Positions 33,335 to 41,430 of a DNA stretch of 45,421 bases are shown here, one piece after another. Where the stretch lies: the NCBI GenBank assembly GCA_013180605.1, contig QBUL01000183.1, positions 1-45,421 on the forward strand, given 5' to 3'. The translations under genes were made by a program, and so were the position numbers. How positions within the stretch are numbered: the first letter of the stretch is position 1; every line of letters starts with the position of its first letter. A model generated the notes under the pieces. That model searched no databases, was not told the origin of the DNA, and saw only the letters and a list, made by a program, of their open reading frames with translations. Source of the DNA: Candidatus Methanophagaceae archaeon GoMg1. Lineage in GTDB: Archaea; Halobacteriota; Syntropharchaeia; Alkanophagales; Methanospirareceae.

Positions 33335-33583
33335 TTATTTTTGTCCCTTTCCATGCCTGCGTGGTGTGCCATATAAATAATGGTCATGCTCTTCTGACCA
33401 ATCTTTTGGTCCCTCAACCGTTCCAGAGAACTCGCTAAGTACATCCCAAAGGCTCTGCTTACCTGTTTCTTCTTTACGCTCGATGGTTACAAGATAACGA
33501 ACATTTGGTTCCAAATTAGCCGCATTCTCGGGTTTCAGTACTTTACCATCAAAAACGGCATGCAATGTCTTTGTCCCCGTCAT
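33335..33583 (-). CDS. AF2212/DUF104-like antitoxin
   Basis: 82 residues. The N-terminal half (TKTLHAVFDGKVLKPENAAN, then NVRYLVTIER) matches the small beta-barrel antitoxins of the AF2212 type. The C-terminal tail would contact the PIN toxin encoded next. First gene of the pair. Confidence 0.8.
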   Translation of the reverse strand: MTGTKTLHAVFDGKVLKPENAANLEPNVRYLVTIERKEETGKQSLWDVLSEFSGTVEGPKDWSEEHDHYLYGTPRRHGKGQK

Positions 33584-33602
33584 TTTGTTCCTCCACTTCT
33601 GA

Positions 33603-33620
33603 TGTATATCTTTTTATACA
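33603..33620. promoter_or_regulatory. Palindrome in toxin-antitoxin promoter
   Basis: TGTATA-TCTTTT-TATACA, perfect 6-bp arms, 20 bases upstream of the antitoxin ATG. A plausible autoregulatory operator or TATA-containing core promoter. Confidence 0.4.
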
Positions 33621-33686
33621 TATAATATAATATTTACCTGTAAAAATGTAATCATCTTCTTGTTACAGAATTGCCGAAAAAGCTAC

Positions 33687-34868
33687 TTATCTGTTTATTG
33701 ATTTTTTCGATTTCTCATTTGGGAACCTGTTACCATTTCTGGATAAATACACAACCAATGGGAAAAGGGTATTTGTTGAATTCAAATCCTCTGTTGAATC
33801 AATAAATGCATGCTTTGGTAGGATGGCAATGAGGTAACTGAGAATCTTCTCGAGCTTCGCCCATCCATCTTTTAATTCACTCGCAGGTGTTTTGTGGATG
33901 GTCTCGAAGAGCCCTCCACAATTCCTACGAGACATCTTACCAGAAATCCGAGATCAAAGTAAAAATGCGTTCCTTCGAGTTCTTTTATTTTCACTTTAAT
34001 TACCCGCCTTGCATGGGGCCATTTCCCTGTCATGTGTGTGAGTGCGAGTTCGGCATCGGTGAGTTTTGTGCCCAAACTGTTAACGCGATCAAAAACATCT
34101 ATCGCATCGTCAATAGATGCATCTGGTGGCACGTATTGTACCGGATATCCCTTCTCTAATATATTTTTCAGCTTAGTAAGGTTGTCGTTGTATTGCTGGG
34201 CAAGTCCGAGAGGATCCCCACCTTCGGGCGATCCTTGCTTTGCAATCTCGAAGACATTGATTGGATTATCTGGGTTGAAGCAATTTATAACTTCCACCCA
34301 TAGAGGGTTATTTGCCATCAAGAGGGGTTGGTAGTACAGAAATTCACCCGTTTCAAGGGCACAATCGAAAAAACCAGTTATTTATCAACGCGGAGATCGC
34401 AGAGGGCGCAGAGTTTAAGTGTGTTCCAAACTCCGCTTGGTTTTTCTAATGTCTCTGCGTTCTCTGCGCCCTCTGCGGTAAAATTAGGGGGTATAGTGAT
34501 TTCACTAGAAAAATCGATTGTGCCGTTTCAAGATTGAAATAGAGGTGCCTTGGATCGTGTTTAATGTCCCTTTCTACATAATACGGTGGGATTTCATTTT
34601 GAGTGAAAAGATAGAGGGTTGTTAGCCTTTGCTGACCGTCAAGAATTACCGCCTTTGACCCTAACTTCTCCCGATCCACCGCGAGATTCTTTATTTCGGG
34701 CGGATTTTCAGTTTTCCAGAAAAGAAGGCTACCAGTAGGATATTTGCGAACAAGCGAGACCATCAACTGCTTTGACTGTTCAAGCGTCCAGACAAATTCC
34801 CTTTGAAACTCTGGAAGAACGATGTCCTTCTTTTTTATGTCCGCCATTAATTCACCAATACTATTCAT
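33687..34868 (-). pseudogene. DUF262 (GmrS/ParB-like) protein, MITE-interrupted, frameshifted and truncated
   Basis: The N-terminus (MADIKKKDIVLPEFQREFVW, VILDGQQRLTTLYLF) has the DGQQR motif of the DUF262 nucleotide-binding domain found in GmrSD-type restriction enzymes. The frame is broken by a 167-bp element at 34358-34524. Removing it plus one 8-bp duplication restores FNLETGEFLYYQPLLMANNP exactly. A second frameshift lies near 33872-33935 (FDLGFLVRC into GLFETIHKTPASELKDG). The gene ends at KSKKSINR, where family members continue. Three lesions in all; non-functional. Confidence 0.88.
34358..34524. mobile_element. 167-bp MITE with 11-bp terminal inverted repeats
   Basis: Ends GGCACAATCGA (34358-34368) and TCGATTGTGCC (34514-34524) are perfect inverted repeats. 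The direct duplication GTTTCAAG flanks it at 34350-34357 and 34525-34532. An inner inverted repeat pairs CGCAGAGGGCGCAGAG on the left with CTCTGCGCCCTCTGCG on the right. There is no coding capacity, so it must be moved by a transposase elsewhere. Excision in silico restores the DUF262 reading frame. Confidence 0.92.
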
Positions 34869-34913
34869 TTTGTTTTTCCTCCATGCATGAATCTATGTTC
34901 GATGTTAAATATA

Positions 34914-35216
34914 TTAAAACTTTCCAGACACAGGATTACCTGGCGGAGCATCCCGCACTACAAACTTCACTTCGTAGTACTTCAACTGGATATTGTCGTT
35001 AACAGAAACTGCGTAATCGAGCCATTTTGCTTTGCCGTCAAACTCGTTCACAACTATTATCCCTCTGACGCTCTCACCGTTCTTTGCTAAATTTCGTTTA
35101 ATCCAGCCCATGTATCGTTGAATCTGACCTACAACTTTGTCGCTCTCTTTTCCCTTCTTTGTTTCAATCACGACAAAATCTCTATTCCTATCAAATCTCT
35201 TACACGCATCTTTTCT
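34914..35216 (-). pseudogene. C-terminal fragment of a PD-(D/E)XK nuclease (NucS/DUF91-like)
   Basis: Open frame of about 100 codons with no start. FDRNRDFVVIETKKGKESDK carries the ExK active-site half. VVGQIQRYMGWIKRNLAK and RGIIVVNEF follow, as in NucS-like nucleases; the tail ends NPVSGKF. The N-terminal half is absent; the fragment abuts the stop of the PIN gene at 35220. Part of the nuclease debris in this island. Confidence 0.7.
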
Positions 35217-35219
35217 AAA

Positions 35220-35714
35220 TCACCCGAATACAGCGTCAACATCTTTTATCTTCGTGTTATCTTTCTTCTCAATCGCTGTTATAATCTCCCTGACTTCTTC
35301 TTTCGACTGCAAACCGGATTCCCGTAATGACCTGAGTATGGAATATATTCCTATTGTTTCAACGCCATTCTCTTCGGCAAATCGTAACGCAGCAGCATCT
35401 ATCGAAGAGAATATGTATCTCCTATGCCTGCAAATGCTTATTGCTTCCAACTCTCCTTTTCCCAACGTTCTCTTTTCTATCAGCAATTTTTGATATTCCA
35501 CACTTTCTTCTTTCGATGGATATAGCACCTCAAAATATCTGAATATATCCCGTGGAAATGTATATCCGTAGTCCAGTGAAACTGTTAGCTCTTCATAAAT
35601 CTCCGGTGTTATTACAATGCGATGCTTTGAGAACAATCTTTTTAGCAATTCCAATCGCTTGATCTTTGCGAATGCACTTGCCATGTCTGCATCCAGAATG
35701 ATTACCCTATCCAA
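35220..35714 (-). CDS. PIN-like toxin (DUF3368 type)
   Basis: 164 residues: VIILDADMASAFAKIKRLEL, ITPEIYEEL, LGKGELEAISICRHRRYIFSS, DAAALRFAEENGVETIG. The GELEAI glutamate and the following Asp are the conserved PIN acids. The start is TTG at 35714, overlapping the antitoxin's TAG by 8 bases, so it is coupled to the UPF0175-like antitoxin. Confidence 0.82.
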   Translation of the reverse strand: MDRVIILDADMASAFAKIKRLELLKRLFSKHRIVITPEIYEELTVSLDYGYTFPRDIFRYFEVLYPSKEESVEYQKLLIEKRTLGKGELEAISICRHRRYIFSSIDAAALRFAEENGVETIGIYSILRSLRESGLQSKEEVREIITAIEKKDNTKIKDVDAVFG

Positions 35715-36015
35715 TGATTAACTCAACCCCTTTCTTGATTTTATCCTCTGAAGGTGCTTTAACAATCCTTTTTATCCCTCTCTGCTCTAAAATATTTTTG
35801 AATCCTTCTGTGGACATGCCAGCAATTTCCGCCGCCCTGCTCAATGATATTTTCTCTTCTTTATACAATTCTATCGCCATCTCTGTTTTTAGCGCTGGTC
35901 GTACCTCCAACATCGTCCTGAATGCCTCATCCAGCAACTTCTCTTTGTCTTTGTAATACCCTGCACGTATGAGACTATTTATGCCTTCTTTTATCACGTC
36001 TATGTCCATTGACAT
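35707..36015 (-). CDS. Antitoxin with UPF0175-like domain
   Basis: 102 residues. An N-terminal ribbon-helix-helix-like segment (VIKEGINSLIRAGYYKDKEK) precedes a UPF0175-type HTH (AIELYKEEKISLSRAAEIAG, then LEQRGIKR). These proteins pair with DUF3368 PIN toxins, as here (next gene, overlapping). Confidence 0.82.
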   Translation of the reverse strand: MSMDIDVIKEGINSLIRAGYYKDKEKLLDEAFRTMLEVRPALKTEMAIELYKEEKISLSRAAEIAGMSTEGFKNILEQRGIKRIVKAPSEDKIKKGVELIIG

Positions 36016-36102
36016 GTTATATCACCTCTTTTGTGATTTTTAAAACATATGCTCCTTTTTATATCTTTTGAATACACTATAATTATTGGTTTATTTAAAC
36101 TT

Positions 36103-36180
36103 TTACATTCCACTGATTATTTCAATTTCATCTTCGCGAAGGGGATTTCTAGCTTTTGGATTTGGGAATACATTTCTCAT
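36103..36180 (-). pseudogene. 25-codon gene end (cargo remnant of array module 1)
   Basis: Frame from ATG 36180: MRNVFPNPKARNPLREDEIE then IISGM, stop. It follows tail copy R1 and a leader with AAAGGTGACATGATG that matches the leader of the DUF6414 gene after R2. It is probably what is left of a cargo gene. The family is not recognised. Confidence 0.4.
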
Positions 36181-36224
36181 AAATTCATCATGTCACCTTT
36201 CATTCAGATTGTTCGTATTTAAAT

Positions 36225-36380
36225 CTAAAGATTCTTTTCTATTACCTCTTCCTCTGTCAGCCCATACAAACCATACACCAGCCGGTCAATCTGCACATCA
36301 ACAATATTTATCTACATCTCATAAAGCTCTTTATCGCGGTCCATTCTCGCATCGTGATAATTCTTTTGGAGTTCGAGCAT
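36225..36380 (-). repeat. R-M tail repeat R1 (degenerate)
   Basis: Minus strand encodes MLEL-type start, MDRDKELYEM then a stop, then INIVDVQIDRLVYGLYGLTE and EEVIEKNL. One nonsense codon. At the nucleotide level it closely matches R2, including the sequence after the tail stop (ACAATCT... AAAGGTGA). It lies directly downstream of the DUF6414 gene. Confidence 0.8.
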
Positions 36381-36407
36381 TCGTATGCATAACGTCTTCA
36401 ACAACCT

Positions 36408-37313
36408 TCAAACTCTATATATTGCCAGTGGAATAATACCAATTGAAGGATATGACACAGAAAATTTCAGTCCAGTAGTTACCATAAGTTTTAGTATATA
36501 TTCCATAATATTCTCCATATCAAGCATATTATATCCCTCCTTTAGTTGTGGTTTTTCTACATTAATCCCCTTTTCGTCAGGGATCGTAGATATTTGCCCA
36601 ACAATAGTCCACTTTTGATTTGGTTCTGTACCGTATTGAAATAATAATGTTTCCCGGTCATATTGCAGGTAGTTTTTATTAAGTCTGCCTAAAAGATAGG
36701 GCGCAGAATCAGTGCCTACCGGATATATTTTTAAGCTAATGATACCTTTGTACATTGTCTCCATGAATTTTGATATTGGATTTATAGTACTATCCCAATC
36801 CCGAGCACCCATCTCTTTTAGCGTTTCTCTTTTTTTCTGTTTCCTTTTATCTTTGGTTAAACTCATCGAAGTCAATTCAGCAACCGTCTCCGGAAGTCCT
36901 TTAACCATTTTGAATGCATTGTCTAAATATTCATAGTCGAATATTTTAACATTTGCTGTGATTTTAATAAATTCGGACTCTTTTAAGCCCTTTCTTACAA
37001 TACCCTCAACCCAATTTTTTTCATCAAACTTTTCGTTCAATACACTAAGTTTTTTCAAATCATTCAGTCTATCTTCAAATAATACGTAAATATAATGTTG
37101 TAGGCTTTTTGTTTCTGTTTTTTCTTGGCGAAACAGTGAACCACCTTCAAGTCCGCCGCTTATCAAAAAAGGCATACCCCCCTTAATTTTTCCTTTAATA
37201 TCTTGTTCCTTTCCATTTTTTGAATCTATGGTCTCAGGAATGCCCTCGAAAAGTTGCGAAGTAAAAGATCGAACACGATCTATATCGAGGTATATAAAAT
37301 CTTTCAAATCCAT
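36408..37313 (-). CDS. DUF6414-family protein (array cargo)
   Basis: About 301 residues. The N-terminus DFIYLDIDRVRSFTSQLFEG, a Gly-rich GGMPFLISGGLEGGSLF segment and the C-terminal PSIGIIPLAIYRV region resemble the DUF6414 family, whose function is unknown and which is often seen in defence islands. ATG 37313 (MDLKD) follows AAAGGTGAT; a GTG at 37322 lies inside that ribosome site. Cargo between tail repeats R2 (upstream) and R1 (downstream). Full-length and undisrupted, unlike its surroundings. Confidence 0.7.
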   Translation of the reverse strand: MDLKDFIYLDIDRVRSFTSQLFEGIPETIDSKNGKEQDIKGKIKGGMPFLISGGLEGGSLFRQEKTETKSLQHYIYVLFEDRLNDLKKLSVLNEKFDEKNWVEGIVRKGLKESEFIKITANVKIFDYEYLDNAFKMVKGLPETVAELTSMSLTKDKRKQKKRETLKEMGARDWDSTINPISKFMETMYKGIISLKIYPVGTDSAPYLLGRLNKNYLQYDRETLLFQYGTEPNQKWTIVGQISTIPDEKGINVEKPQLKEGYNMLDMENIMEYILKLMVTTGLKFSVSYPSIGIIPLAIYRV

Positions 37314-37349
37314 CGTTATCACCTTTTAGTTAGATTGTTGTATCTATAT

Positions 37350-37589
37350 TTAAAGATTCCTTTTTCCCACATTCACCTCTTCCTCCGTCAGCCCATAAAA
37401 ATCATAAACCCGCCTATCAATCTGTGTATTAACGATTTTTATCTGTCGTTCATAAAGCTCTTTATCGCGGTCCATATTCGCATCGTAGTATTTCTTCTGC
37501 AGTTCGAGCATGTTATCTACCAAAGCCACAAGTTTATCGTGCTGCCTTTTTCTGTTGAATTGGAGAAGTCTATGTTTATAACCCCTGAT
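37350..37589 (-). repeat. R-M tail repeat R2
   Basis: Reverse strand: INIDFSNSTEK right after the AlbA_2 gene stop, then after a one-base shift QHDKLVALVDNMLELQKKYY, DRDKELYERQIKIVNTQID, RRVYDFYGLTEEEVN, stop at 37350. This is the C-terminal coiled tail typical of type IIG/Eco57I-like R-M enzymes with no enzyme body. The next gene starts 37 bases on. Confidence 0.82.
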
Positions 37590-38774
37590 TTATTTATTGT
37601 ACATCTCATCTATTAATTCTTTTCGCTGGTAGTCGTTATCCACCCCAAAAGACCATAAAAATTCGTTGAACAAGTCCTTGACTATCTCATCAAAACGTTC
37701 TGATAACTCACGCACAGTTACTTTTCTCTCAAGTGTTATAGAATCATCAAAGTTTGAGCTACCTAAAGACTGCTCAATATCATCAGACCACTTTATTGAA
37801 CTGGGATTTGTTAAAAACCATCCTCTTGTTCCTTCCAAAGACAAACTAATCAATATTAAGCCCCGATACCCTACTCCTTTATAAAAATTTAGAGAGAATC
37901 TGAGCACACATTCCACCAGCTCCGAAACTTTAGATAAATACACATTTTTTTCGTTGTGACTTTCCCATAAGCTTTGTTTGCTGAAAATTAGACCGAATAG
38001 ATTTATTTCGGTGTGATTTAGAACCGATTCGTAAACAGAATCACAGATAATGCACTCATGAGCTGTTTTATACGGACCTGTTAGCATAAAATTACAATTA
38101 GAATATGAGACTTTAGATTTATCTGCTATGTCACTTAATTTTTCGAGAACAACCAACGGCGCGTGAGGAAATACAGGAATTACAGAAACACTTTGGAATG
38201 CGTTAAAATTCTTTTTTGTTGGTTGATTATTAAATCGTTCTTCTGCTCTCCTCAAAAGTCTTTCTCGATTTTCAACCGCTTTTTTTCGTCTATTCATCAA
38301 CCATTCAATTTCTTCAAAGGGTGCTCGTTGAGGTTCGCTTTGGCTATCCACACGCACATAGATTCCGGTTGTACGTTCCACAGTGTGCGGTGTTTCATCG
38401 CTCTCTTGCACCCTGATGACCACTACTGCTTTTTCAAGGTTATCACCAAATCTACAAACCTTAGTTTCTGGAAAAACTGGAGGATAAATATTTTTCAATG
38501 CGATTGAAGTTACTTTTTCATTTAAGCCCTTTACATAATCTCTTCCAGCTATTGGTAATTTTGGTTTTCTGTCCTTTTCACCTACGCCCACCAGAATAAT
38601 GCCACCATGAGTGTTGGCAAAAGCAGAGATTTCTTTTGCTATCTGTTTCTTCTCATCCTTACTAGAAAAATCCTTTTTATATTCTACTCTTCTATTTTCT
38701 TCAATCTGTTCGTCACAAAATGCTTTCACATCTTCAAATTCAATCTCGTTTATTGGTTTAACAAATATACTCAT
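37590..38774 (-). CDS. AlbA_2 (Schlafen-type AAA_4) domain protein (array cargo)
   Basis: 394 residues. The N-terminal AlbA_2 domain carries RRVEYKKDFSSKDEKKQIAK, EISAFANTHGGIILVGVGEK, TTGIYVRVDSQSEPQRA, a putative nucleic-acid or NTP-binding module common in defence genes. The C-terminal 230 residues are not recognised. The start ATG overlaps the TGA of tail R3 (ATGA at 38771-38774), so it was translationally coupled to an R-M gene. Tail R2 begins right after its stop. Confidence 0.8.
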   Translation of the reverse strand: MSIFVKPINEIEFEDVKAFCDEQIEENRRVEYKKDFSSKDEKKQIAKEISAFANTHGGIILVGVGEKDRKPKLPIAGRDYVKGLNEKVTSIALKNIYPPVFPETKVCRFGDNLEKAVVVIRVQESDETPHTVERTTGIYVRVDSQSEPQRAPFEEIEWLMNRRKKAVENRERLLRRAEERFNNQPTKKNFNAFQSVSVIPVFPHAPLVVLEKLSDIADKSKVSYSNCNFMLTGPYKTAHECIICDSVYESVLNHTEINLFGLIFSKQSLWESHNEKNVYLSKVSELVECVLRFSLNFYKGVGYRGLILISLSLEGTRGWFLTNPSSIKWSDDIEQSLGSSNFDDSITLERKVTVRELSERFDEIVKDLFNEFLWSFGVDNDYQRKELIDEMYNK

Positions 38775-38831
38775 TTTTCTTCCACCACCTTCATCTTCAC
38801 CTCTTCCGAGAGTACATACAAATTATAAGCA
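38771..38831 (-). repeat. R-M tail repeat R3 (short)
   Basis: Only the last 20 codons of the tail survive: AYNLYVLSEEVKMKVVEEK, then TGA overlapping the AlbA_2 start as ATGA. The nucleotide sequence matches the end of R5 (CACCACCTTCATCT on the plus strand). Confidence 0.7.
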
Positions 38832-38965
38832 GACCATTCCCTTAAAAAGTTTATGTTTACAATCCATACAATACGACCAAATAGTAACTTCCTCAGGGAT
38901 TGAGCAATGTAAAAAAAAAAAATCGAAAAGCATTTATACTCTGAAACTTAGGTTTAGATTGGAAA

Positions 38966-39106
38966 ATGGAATATAAGTGTGGTGAAAAACCCGGAAAAGG
39001 CAGATACATTTGTACCAATTGTGGAGAGGATTTGCATCTCGATGACGATACAGACGCATTACCGCCATGTCGCAGTTGCAACAAATGTGTATTCACGAAG
39101 GTATAA
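38966..39106 (+). CDS. Small zinc-ribbon protein
   Basis: 46 residues, MEYKCGEKPGKGRYICTNCG, then DLHLDDDTDALPPCRSC and NKCVFTKV. CxxC pairs at ICTNC and PCRSC form a zinc ribbon. Similar stand-alone ribbons are widespread in bacteria and archaea; function unknown. A TATA-like TTTATACT about 30 bp upstream suggests a near-leaderless transcript. It is the only plus-strand gene in the array, between R3 and R4. Confidence 0.8.
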   Translation: MEYKCGEKPGKGRYICTNCGEDLHLDDDTDALPPCRSCNKCVFTKV

Positions 39107-39163
39107 GCATAATGCCATAATGTAGGAGGTGTGATCATAGATACTGTGTTGGCATAACATAGC

Positions 39164-39380
39164 TTATGCTCTCTCTATTATTTTTATCTCCCCCTCCGTC
39201 AGCCCATACAAATCATAAACCAGCCGGTCAATCTGCGTATCAACAATCTTTATCTGCCGTTCGTAAAGCTCTTTATCCCGCTCCATTCTCGCCTCCTGAT
39301 GTTTCTTCTGCAGTTCGAGCATGCTATCCACCAAAGCTACGAGTTTATCGTGCTGCGCCTTTTCTGTAGGGTTAATAGCA
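39164..39380 (-). repeat. R-M tail repeat R4 (longest, intact frame)
   Basis: Reverse strand: INAINPTEKAQHDKLVALVD, SMLELQKKHQEARMERDK, ELYERQIKIVDTQIDR, LVYDLYGLTEGEIKIIERA, stop TAA 39164-39166. Its first codons overlap the final TGGGGGAATTAA of the DUF2254-like gene. No minus-strand cargo follows; the plus-strand zinc ribbon lies there instead. Confidence 0.85.
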
Positions 39381-41228
39381 TTAATTCCCCCATGTTATCA
39401 TGTCTTTTTCATATTCACTTTTTATCTGATCAAGTTTACTAAAACTATTTATCACATCGTTTAACGCAATTTCAACATCAGAATCTTTTTTCTTAGAGAT
39501 ATCCATCAGTCTTCTAAAAGAAATCAATTGTTTGTTAATTTCTACATAGATTTGTTTATTTTCTTCATTTAAATCCTTTTCAGCGATTTTTTTAATTTTA
39601 TCGAATACTTTGATAATAAAAAGTACTGAATCTTTATAGATTGCATCCTCTCCAATTTTGCCGATCGAACCCCGTCCTAATGTTCCCAAATCATTAAGAA
39701 TAAAACTATCAAGTGATTTTTTCTGTGCTAATTGAATTAAAATATCTGAAAATGTAATTAAGGGGATATTAGAATATCTAGCTTTTTTCTCTAATGCTTT
39801 ATCCATCGCGAAAAAATGAGGTCTAACGGTTCCTTTTCTATACAATCCCTCCTTTACACATTTTAAAATTAATTCTTTAACATAATAATAACACCATCGA
39901 ATGATCAAGGTTTTTTGTCGGTCACCCAAATTCATATCTATTACAACTGATGCAATATTCTCCAATACAAACAAACCAGTATTAACAACTTCGCTCTTCT
40001 GTAGCTCAATAGCAGTTTCTGTGAGGTTTGAAACCATTCGGATGTAGCTATCACTTACCTCTTGCCATTGTAAATCTTTATTGGTATCATGTTGTACCTT
40101 TTTATCATCCATTGCAGATAGTAACCAGATTTCATCTTCAAGCGGTATATTTTTTTCAAGATGCTCTTTCATAATTCGCTCAATGGTATGCAATCCACGC
40201 GGACTGACATTAATTAAATCACTTTTCATCATTTCTTCGTTAATCTCAATCAATGCATCATTTAACTCAATTACTACATACCAAGGTAGTTTGTTTTCAG
40301 CACAAAAAGAATGAATCCCTTCAATTGCTTCTAGTATTGCATGCAACATCACTTCCTGACGGGACTTTATAGCTTGACTTGCAGTATTTTTTATAATACT
40401 CAGAAAGACATTTATTGTTTCTCGTGATTTATCATAGTTCTCAACATTTTTCAGTACCGTAAGCATTTTTTTTGTGGATTCGGCAAGTATAAAGCGTGGT
40501 ATTATTTGATCATCGTCCTTCAATGATCGGATCGCGACCTCTCTTAAAATATAAATAGGATTTTTCTCGATAGGAGGAGTGACCACATCATAATCACCAT
40601 CACCATAATCAAGAACCGGAGTGAGCATTAAATGATTCTGAAGACGGAATAAAACAATTTCTTCGTCATCGATTCTTTCGACTAGGTCTTCAATTCTTTT
40701 CTTGGATTGAGTAGAACTAATAATTTTCTGCGAATATGGAAATAGGATAAGAAGAGAACCCACAAACAAAAGAAGTGAAAAATATATAAGATCAACGTCT
40801 CGCGAGCTCAATGGATCTGATAAAGATACAAGGGTTAAAACAGATACGATAATCGTAAAAATATATATAAAAAATAACTCTTTCAAATGCTTATCCTGAA
40901 AGAAACTTTTAAAAGCATATGTGGAATATATTTTTCTTAAAATTTCAAAAGCAACAAGCATGATGGCAATAATAATCCCTAATATTGCAGCAAGAGAGCC
41001 GATTATCGTAGAAAGAACGATAATTCCCGCCGAAACATTTCTTATTTCTAAAACATTGGGTAAGAAAGTGGGTAATTGTGGTGTATATATCCATATTGCC
41101 AAAAAGACAGCTGTAATTCCTACTATTTCGTATGTTACTCTCTCTTTTAAAATCTTTTGTAGCATTGTTTTAGATGTCCTAAATGCTCTTTTACATTTGT
41201 AGTATCTCGAATTACTTTTACTCCTCAT
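39381..41228 (-). CDS. DUF2254-like membrane protein with large soluble domain (array cargo)
   Basis: 615 residues. Four transmembrane helices in the first 185 residues (VGITAVFLAIWIYTP; IIVLSTIIGSLAAILGIIIA; LFFIYIFTIIVSVLTLVSL; DLIYFSLLLFVGSLLILF), resembling DUF2254. The 430-residue helical cytoplasmic region is not recognised. The start ATG overlaps the TGA of tail R5 (ATGA, 41225-41228); tail R4 begins at its stop. Full-length frame. A membrane effector acting in defence is possible but inferred from context only. Confidence 0.7.
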   Translation of the reverse strand: MRSKSNSRYYKCKRAFRTSKTMLQKILKERVTYEIVGITAVFLAIWIYTPQLPTFLPNVLEIRNVSAGIIVLSTIIGSLAAILGIIIAIMLVAFEILRKIYSTYAFKSFFQDKHLKELFFIYIFTIIVSVLTLVSLSDPLSSRDVDLIYFSLLLFVGSLLILFPYSQKIISSTQSKKRIEDLVERIDDEEIVLFRLQNHLMLTPVLDYGDGDYDVVTPPIEKNPIYILREVAIRSLKDDDQIIPRFILAESTKKMLTVLKNVENYDKSRETINVFLSIIKNTASQAIKSRQEVMLHAILEAIEGIHSFCAENKLPWYVVIELNDALIEINEEMMKSDLINVSPRGLHTIERIMKEHLEKNIPLEDEIWLLSAMDDKKVQHDTNKDLQWQEVSDSYIRMVSNLTETAIELQKSEVVNTGLFVLENIASVVIDMNLGDRQKTLIIRWCYYYVKELILKCVKEGLYRKGTVRPHFFAMDKALEKKARYSNIPLITFSDILIQLAQKKSLDSFILNDLGTLGRGSIGKIGEDAIYKDSVLFIIKVFDKIKKIAEKDLNEENKQIYVEINKQLISFRRLMDISKKKDSDVEIALNDVINSFSKLDQIKSEYEKDMITWGN

Positions 41229-41430
41229 CCCTGCCCACTATCCTCCACCACCTTCATCTCCTCCTCCGTCAGCCCGTACAACTCATAAACCTGCCTGTCA
41301 ATCTGCGTATCAACAATCCTTATCTGTCGTTCATAAAGTTCTTTATCGCGCTCCTTTTTCCTAACTTCTTCCGGACATTCCTCCATCATCTCATCTATGA
41401 TCCTCTTATTCTCCTCTTTTATATTAAGCC
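41225..41430 (-). repeat. R-M tail repeat R5
   Basis: Reverse strand: IKEENKRIIDEMMEECPEEV, RKKERDKELYERQIRIVDT, QIDRQVYELYGLTEEEMK, VVEDSGQG, TGA. The upstream part differs from R2 and R4, so it comes from a distinct R-M variant. It overlaps the last codons of the gene at 41419 and ends in an ATGA overlap with the DUF2254-like gene. Confidence 0.82.
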
